In this document: positions 60,516 through 64,000 of the stretch, piece by piece
How the letters are laid out: every line of letters begins with the position of its first letter
How positions within the stretch are numbered: the first letter of the stretch is position 1
Assembly: GCA_933228675.1 (NCBI GenBank)
Contig: OW121740.1
Location: 162,636,806-162,700,805 of the forward strand
DNA: 64,000 nt
Reading direction: 5' to 3'
Source of the DNA: Stomorhina lunata
Lineage: Eukaryota > Arthropoda > Insecta > Diptera > Rhiniidae
Notes under the pieces: generated by a model
Database searches by the model: none
The model's input: only the letters and a program-made list of their open reading frames with translations
Told to the model about the DNA's origin: nothing
Program-made: the position numbers and the translations under genes

Positions 60516-61408
60516 CTCTTTATTAACAAAGCTTGTCGATATAAAAAATTTAATTACAATTTTTTAAAAAAAATTTTATTAAAATTTTTTAAAAAAAATT
60601 TTCTATATAAAAAGTGATTAAAATTTGCTAAAAGAAAAATTTCATAAATAAAATTTATAAAGTTATTTAAAAAAAACGTTTTTTATTATAAAATATGTTC
60701 TAACAAAAAAAGTTATCTTTCTACTTATTATGGACATAATCTATTTTTATATTTCTCTAATAAAATCTACTAAAAATTAATATAATTTTGCTACATGTCA
60801 GCAAAGTTTGTGTCCCCTTGAAACTTAACAGAAAACACTCAAGTGTATATTTTCCAATAAAAGTTAAATTTAGTAAAATAAAATATCCAAAGGATTCATC
60901 TTCTTCTTCTACTTCTAGCTGCTCCTATTCCCAGCTACAATCTAAAGGTCAATATAAAATTTAATCGTTTTTATTTTGTGTTCTTTAACAATATGGCTTT
61001 GTTAGCTTAAAAATGTTCTACATGTGTATTTATGAGGAAAAAAAAACTCTAAGCTAACAAAAAAGTTTTTCCTTTTTTTTTTTGGAGAAGAAATAAAACT
61101 TTCAACTAGAAGACATAAAAATCCTAAATTTACTTACTTAGATGACGACGAGTACTTGAACATAAAATATAATAAAAAAAAAGAACATAATCGTATCAAG
61201 AAAAAGTTAGTTCCTAGTTAAATTAGTTTCTCATCAGGCAATATGTTACATTTAATGTGACCCAATACACTTTTTCCATTTTTCTTCTTTTTGTTGTTGT
61301 TGTTGATTTCATTTTGCAAAAATCCTAATACTTTTTGCCACAAAATTGATATTATAACAAAAATTTGTCTTTTATACAATTTTTGGTTATACAATACGAG
61401 TATCTATT
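60516..61408. other. Unique AT-rich sequence
   Basis: No gene recognised. A few degenerate TTTTCTATATAAAA units lie at about 60550-60610. Confidence 0.45.
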
Positions 61409-62214
61409 TATACCCTTCACCACCATAGGTGGAAAGGGTATTATAAGTTTGTGCTGATGTTTGTAACGCATAGAAATATTTGTCTTAGACCCACCTTTTA
61501 GTATACCAATAGACTTAGAATCATTTTCTGAGTCGATTTAGCGATGTCCGTCCGTCCGTCTGCCTGGCTGGACGGCTGGACCCCCATGTAAACCTTGTAA
61601 TTAAACTACAGGTCGCAATTCTAAAGATAATTTGATGAAATTTTTCACAGATAATTTTTTTTGATAATGGGACCATGGCTATTGAAATTGGTCAAAATCG
61701 GTCTATTATTTATGGTACCTCCCATAGGTCCCACTTCCCGGAATTGCTATATTGGCCACAAATATCAATATTTTTTCATGAAATTTAAAACAAATACTGC
61801 TTATGTAAACATAAATCACTGTACCAAATTTCGTTCAAATCGGTCCACATTTGACCATAGCTCCCATACAAACTCTTCTTTAAAAACGCACTAAATGAGA
61901 CAAAAAATCACTAAAACGCTCGTAAATCTAAAGATAATGAAAATTTTGAGCTTATTTTTGCATAAATAATTTTTGTAACAACTGTAATCAATTTGCCAAA
62001 TTTCGAGATAATCGGTACACATTTGACCCTAGCTCTCATATAAGTCCAAATGGCGGAAACAGCTTAAATGTACAAGTTTTGAGAATATGTTTGTATGATG
62101 GCAAAATTTAGCAAATATTTGTCTTTATACAGGAAAAAGAAAAGAACACCTTTAACCTTAGTGGTGAAGGGTATTGTATGGTCGGGCTTGACCGACTATA
62201 GCACTTTCTTACTT
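61409..62214 (-). mobile_element. mini-me/DINE-like non-autonomous element, copy C
   Basis: Inverted relative to the copies at 51.1 and 56.1 kb. The 5' end (right) is CAAGTAAGAAAGTGCTATAG and the 3' end (left) is the hairpin TACCCTTCACCACCATAGGT then GGAAAGGGTA. It carries the GTCCGTCCGTCC microsatellite at about 61547-61558, next to GAGTCGATTTAGCGATGTCC. At about 806 bp it is the longest of the three. Confidence 0.8.
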
Positions 62215-62398
62215 GTTTTTTGTTAAGTTTATTTTTGCCTTTCTCAAATATTCCTATTATTAAAAATATGACAGATATGGCTGTTGAGGGATTTCAATTT
62301 TAGTGTATTCTATTAAAGAAAAAATAAAATTTATGACAAATACTTTTTTATATTTAGGTACTTTATTTACACACATACATATCTACGTCTGTATGTAT

Positions 62399-62430
62399 TC
62401 ATATGTAGGGAGTTAACTCCCTACATATGA
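62399..62430. repeat. Perfect 32-bp palindrome
   Basis: The half-site TCATATGTAGGGAGTT is followed immediately by its exact reverse complement (AACTCCCTACATATGA), with no spacer. It can extrude a 16-bp stem cruciform. It abuts a second palindrome sharing its last two bases. Confidence 0.97.
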
Positions 62431-62452
62431 TGACAAACAATTGTTTGTCATC
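62429..62452. repeat. Perfect 24-bp palindrome
   Basis: GATGACAAACAA followed by its exact reverse complement TTGTTTGTCATC, no spacer. It overlaps the preceding palindrome by GA. Confidence 0.97.
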
Positions 62453-62619
62453 CTTAGAAATATTAAAAACATTTTGTGTTATTTGTTTGAAAAGGTTGTA
62501 AAGAATCAAATTATCTAAAATAAGTATTTTAATTTTATTCGAAATTCTTTTTAAGGATCCATTCCTTAAAAATTTAAGTTCTTTTCAAATACTTGACACA
62601 AAGTTTTTTTTATTTAACA

Positions 62620-62860
62620 TACTAAAGATATTGCACTTCATAAATTTGTTTCTGCCAAAATTTAAATTAAAGTGGTTAAAGAACAATGAAAAACACATAA
62701 ACACACAAACAAACAAACATACATTTCATGAGCACGTGTGTGTGCCCTAGCTTTCTCACATTGGATAATTGTCTTCATTAGTTTTTTATTGGACTTTTCA
62801 AAACGACCATGCGGCAAATCAATGTATAAAAGTGCAACATCTTTTTATAAAAGTGTCTTT
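62620..62860. mobile_element. Inverted-repeat element related to the one at 55.78 kb
   Basis: The left end TAAAGATATTGCACTTCATA and the right end (reverse complement TAAAAAGATGTTGCACTTTT) are inverted copies. The interior shares CACGTGTGTGTGCC and GGACTTTTCAAAACGACCAT with 55.8-55.95 kb in reverse. Boundaries are approximate. Confidence 0.5.
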
Positions 62861-63230
62861 GCTTAAATCGTGCATTATAAAAAATATTCAAACACGCAAA
62901 TTTATTTTCATATTGTACAAATTCACTTTACATTAAAATGTTGATTTATTATTCGGTATTTTTTAAATTATCGACTTTTTTTTCGAAAGGGTTCCATTAA
63001 AGATTTTGCAGTTGTTCCTGTCACCTTTTTGGAGGAGGTGGTCTATCTACACCTCCCTTTATGTGTTCTTCAATTCCTTTTAAAGAAGAGTCCCGTACAT
63101 TTCCAGAGGACGAAATATTGATCTGTCTTAAATTTCCGCTCGTTTTTTTGCTTCTAAGTTCTTCACCGAATTGTCCTCTGTAACTTTCTGAACTTTGTAT
63201 GTCTTCAGTCTAGCATAGGCGCATTTTTTT
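62861..63230 (-). pseudogene. Internally deleted copy of the second Tc1/mariner-type transposase
   Basis: On the minus strand the copy starts with YARLKTYKVQKVTEDN (near 63220-63170), the same N-terminal region as the 54.95-kb remnant. It then jumps straight to the C-terminal part (CTACACCTCC-CTTT region, then KSLMEPF at about 63007-62985 and the 3' UTR AATCAACATTTTAATGTAAA). The catalytic core between is missing. It ends with TTTTTTATAATGCACGATTT at about 62884-62865. Confidence 0.7.
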
Positions 63231-63289
63231 CAATAGAAAGAATGGAAAATATATAAACTCACAAGGATACATTTCATTATTTGTTTCCG

Positions 63290-63390
63290 AATTAGAGTAA
63301 AAGCGGTATAGGACTTTTCAAAACGACCATACCGCAAATCTATGTATAGAAGATGTTGATCTTTATATTATAGAGTCTTTGCTTTATCTT
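63290..63390. mobile_element. Additional end-copy of the 55.78-kb inverted-repeat element
   Basis: GGACTTTTCAAAACGACCAT then ACCGCAAATCTATGTATAGA and CTTTATATTATAGAGTCTTT repeat, in direct orientation, the sequence at about 62781-62870. Together they bracket the deleted transposase copy. Confidence 0.5.
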
Positions 63391-63563
63391 AAGCCTGAAT
63401 TAAGGCCACCGTTTCGACCTTTGCAATTGCTTCTGTATGCTTTTTTTTTCTGAACAATTTCAGAATAATTTTTTTGTTCTAAAAATAAATTTCCAATAAC
63501 TTGCAACATTGCTCAAGAGTAAATTGACTAATTTCCTGCAGTGAAGGTGGGGGCTTAAGGGAG

Positions 63564-63748
63564 TTGTGACTTAGTAAGTTAGCATGTCGACTAGGAAGCA
63601 TAACAAATTCTGCCCGGGTTCGAGCCCTAGTCACTGCAAATATCAATTTCTGTTAATATTAATTTCTCTTGAAATTATTTATCACTACATCGTCCTATAA
63701 CGGCGTTAACACGCCGTCGATGTAAAAGAAATAAAAACAAAACAATTT
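63564..63748 (+). mobile_element. tRNA-derived SINE
   Basis: TTGTGACTTAGTAAGTTAGC (A-box-like) and GGTTCGAGCCC (B box, 63617-63627) lie at tRNA-like spacing. A non-tRNA body follows with AACACGCCGTCGATGTAAAA and an A-rich end. It shares the tRNA-like half with 38690-38790 and the tail with 36.95-37.75 kb. Internal polymerase III promoter elements imply RNA-mediated spread by a LINE partner, which is not identified here. Confidence 0.7.
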
Positions 63749-64000
63749 AATTTTTCTGAGCTCTAAGAAAAGAAAACTAAACTGTCGACTAGATCTATGA
63801 AGCAAAAAAACTAATGAAATGATCTTGTCAGCCGATTGCTGTATCTTTTCACGCTTTGGATCCATTTCATCACGAGCAGTACACTCAGCTGAATGTCAAC
63901 TAGACTTCGGTGTGAAACGATGATGGCAAGTTTTAAAAACTGCTAAGAAGTATTACTTTGATAAAAGCTTTCGCATACTAAAATATTTATTCACGAGATG
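63749..64000. other. Unique sequence at the right edge
   Basis: No gene or repeat recognised. Confidence 0.4.

Noticed and set aside
61661..61894. 77-codon frame, and 81-codon frame at 56541-56786
   Set aside because: Both lie within mini-me-like elements in non-corresponding frames and are not conserved among the three copies.
63564..63632. Possible functional tRNA gene
   Set aside because: It has a B box but no convincing cloverleaf, and a second diverged copy with the same non-tRNA body exists, so it is a SINE.

Overview
This window is AT-rich nuclear DNA from a fly, probably a calyptrate (blowfly or house-fly type). That placement is inferred from the host gene, a mini-me/DINE-like interspersed repeat carrying GGAC microsatellites, jockey/LOA/RTE-type LINE remnants and the large CTATAG-cored minisatellites. 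There are no bacterial features. Only one host gene is supported: the receptor tyrosine phosphatase Ptp99A, on the minus strand. Its first coding exon (43824-44469) has the start codon, a signal peptide and a low-complexity Asn/Asp/Thr segment. The next exon (1136-1333) encodes most of the first fibronectin type III domain. The splice sites are GT/AG and phase 1, and splicing restores the junction ...DEKY-VPSKPQNLTV. The intron between them is 42,490 bp, so about two thirds of the window is one intron. The other exons (rest of FN3, transmembrane segment, phosphatase domains) lie off the left edge. Everything right of 44.5 kb is 5' to the start codon: 5' UTR, unplaced upstream exons or promoter.

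Roughly a third of the window (about 20 kb, estimated by eye) is minisatellite: ten arrays, one of them interrupted by a LINE. Monomers are 28-31 bp and most are built on the palindrome TTTTCTATAGAAAA or the hairpin TTTCCTAT-TTTT-ATAGGAAA. They lie at 1-0.56, 1.88-4.9, 8.94-11.26, 17.67-20.74, 22.47-25.21 (continuing 28.86-29.06), 30.74-32.33, 40.9-43.77, 45.48-46.93, 47.88-49.15 and 58.88-60.32 kb. Arrays flank the first coding exon closely on both sides, and a single isolated hairpin sits in its presumed 5' UTR.

Mobile elements fill much of the rest. An apparently intact LINE (965-aa endonuclease-reverse transcriptase ORF, 25.2-28.86 kb, minus) has inserted inside a minisatellite, and a decayed 3' fragment of the same family lies at 36.2-36.7 kb. 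Other remnants are a LOA/R1-like reverse transcriptase (15.1-15.8 kb), an RTE-like reverse transcriptase (52.9-54.7 kb), a Tc1/mariner-type transposase with a lost catalytic Asp (14.2-14.8 kb), and a second Tc1/mariner-type family (54.8-55.7, 60.4 and 62.8-63.2 kb). Three small inverted-repeat (MITE-like) families are present: ~120 bp, four copies in the first 13.4 kb; ~310 bp at 35.1 kb, with an empty site visible in a neighbouring duplicate; and ~230 bp at 38.0 and 52.4 kb. There are also three copies of a ~0.8-kb mini-me-like element and a tRNA-derived SINE (38.7 and 63.6 kb). At 62.40-62.45 kb two perfect palindromes (32 and 24 bp) sit end to end.

No multi-gene system, CRISPR array or operon is present. 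The most unusual content is the architecture: a neural receptor phosphatase gene whose first coding intron is expanded by repeated colonisation by hairpin-forming minisatellites and transposons.
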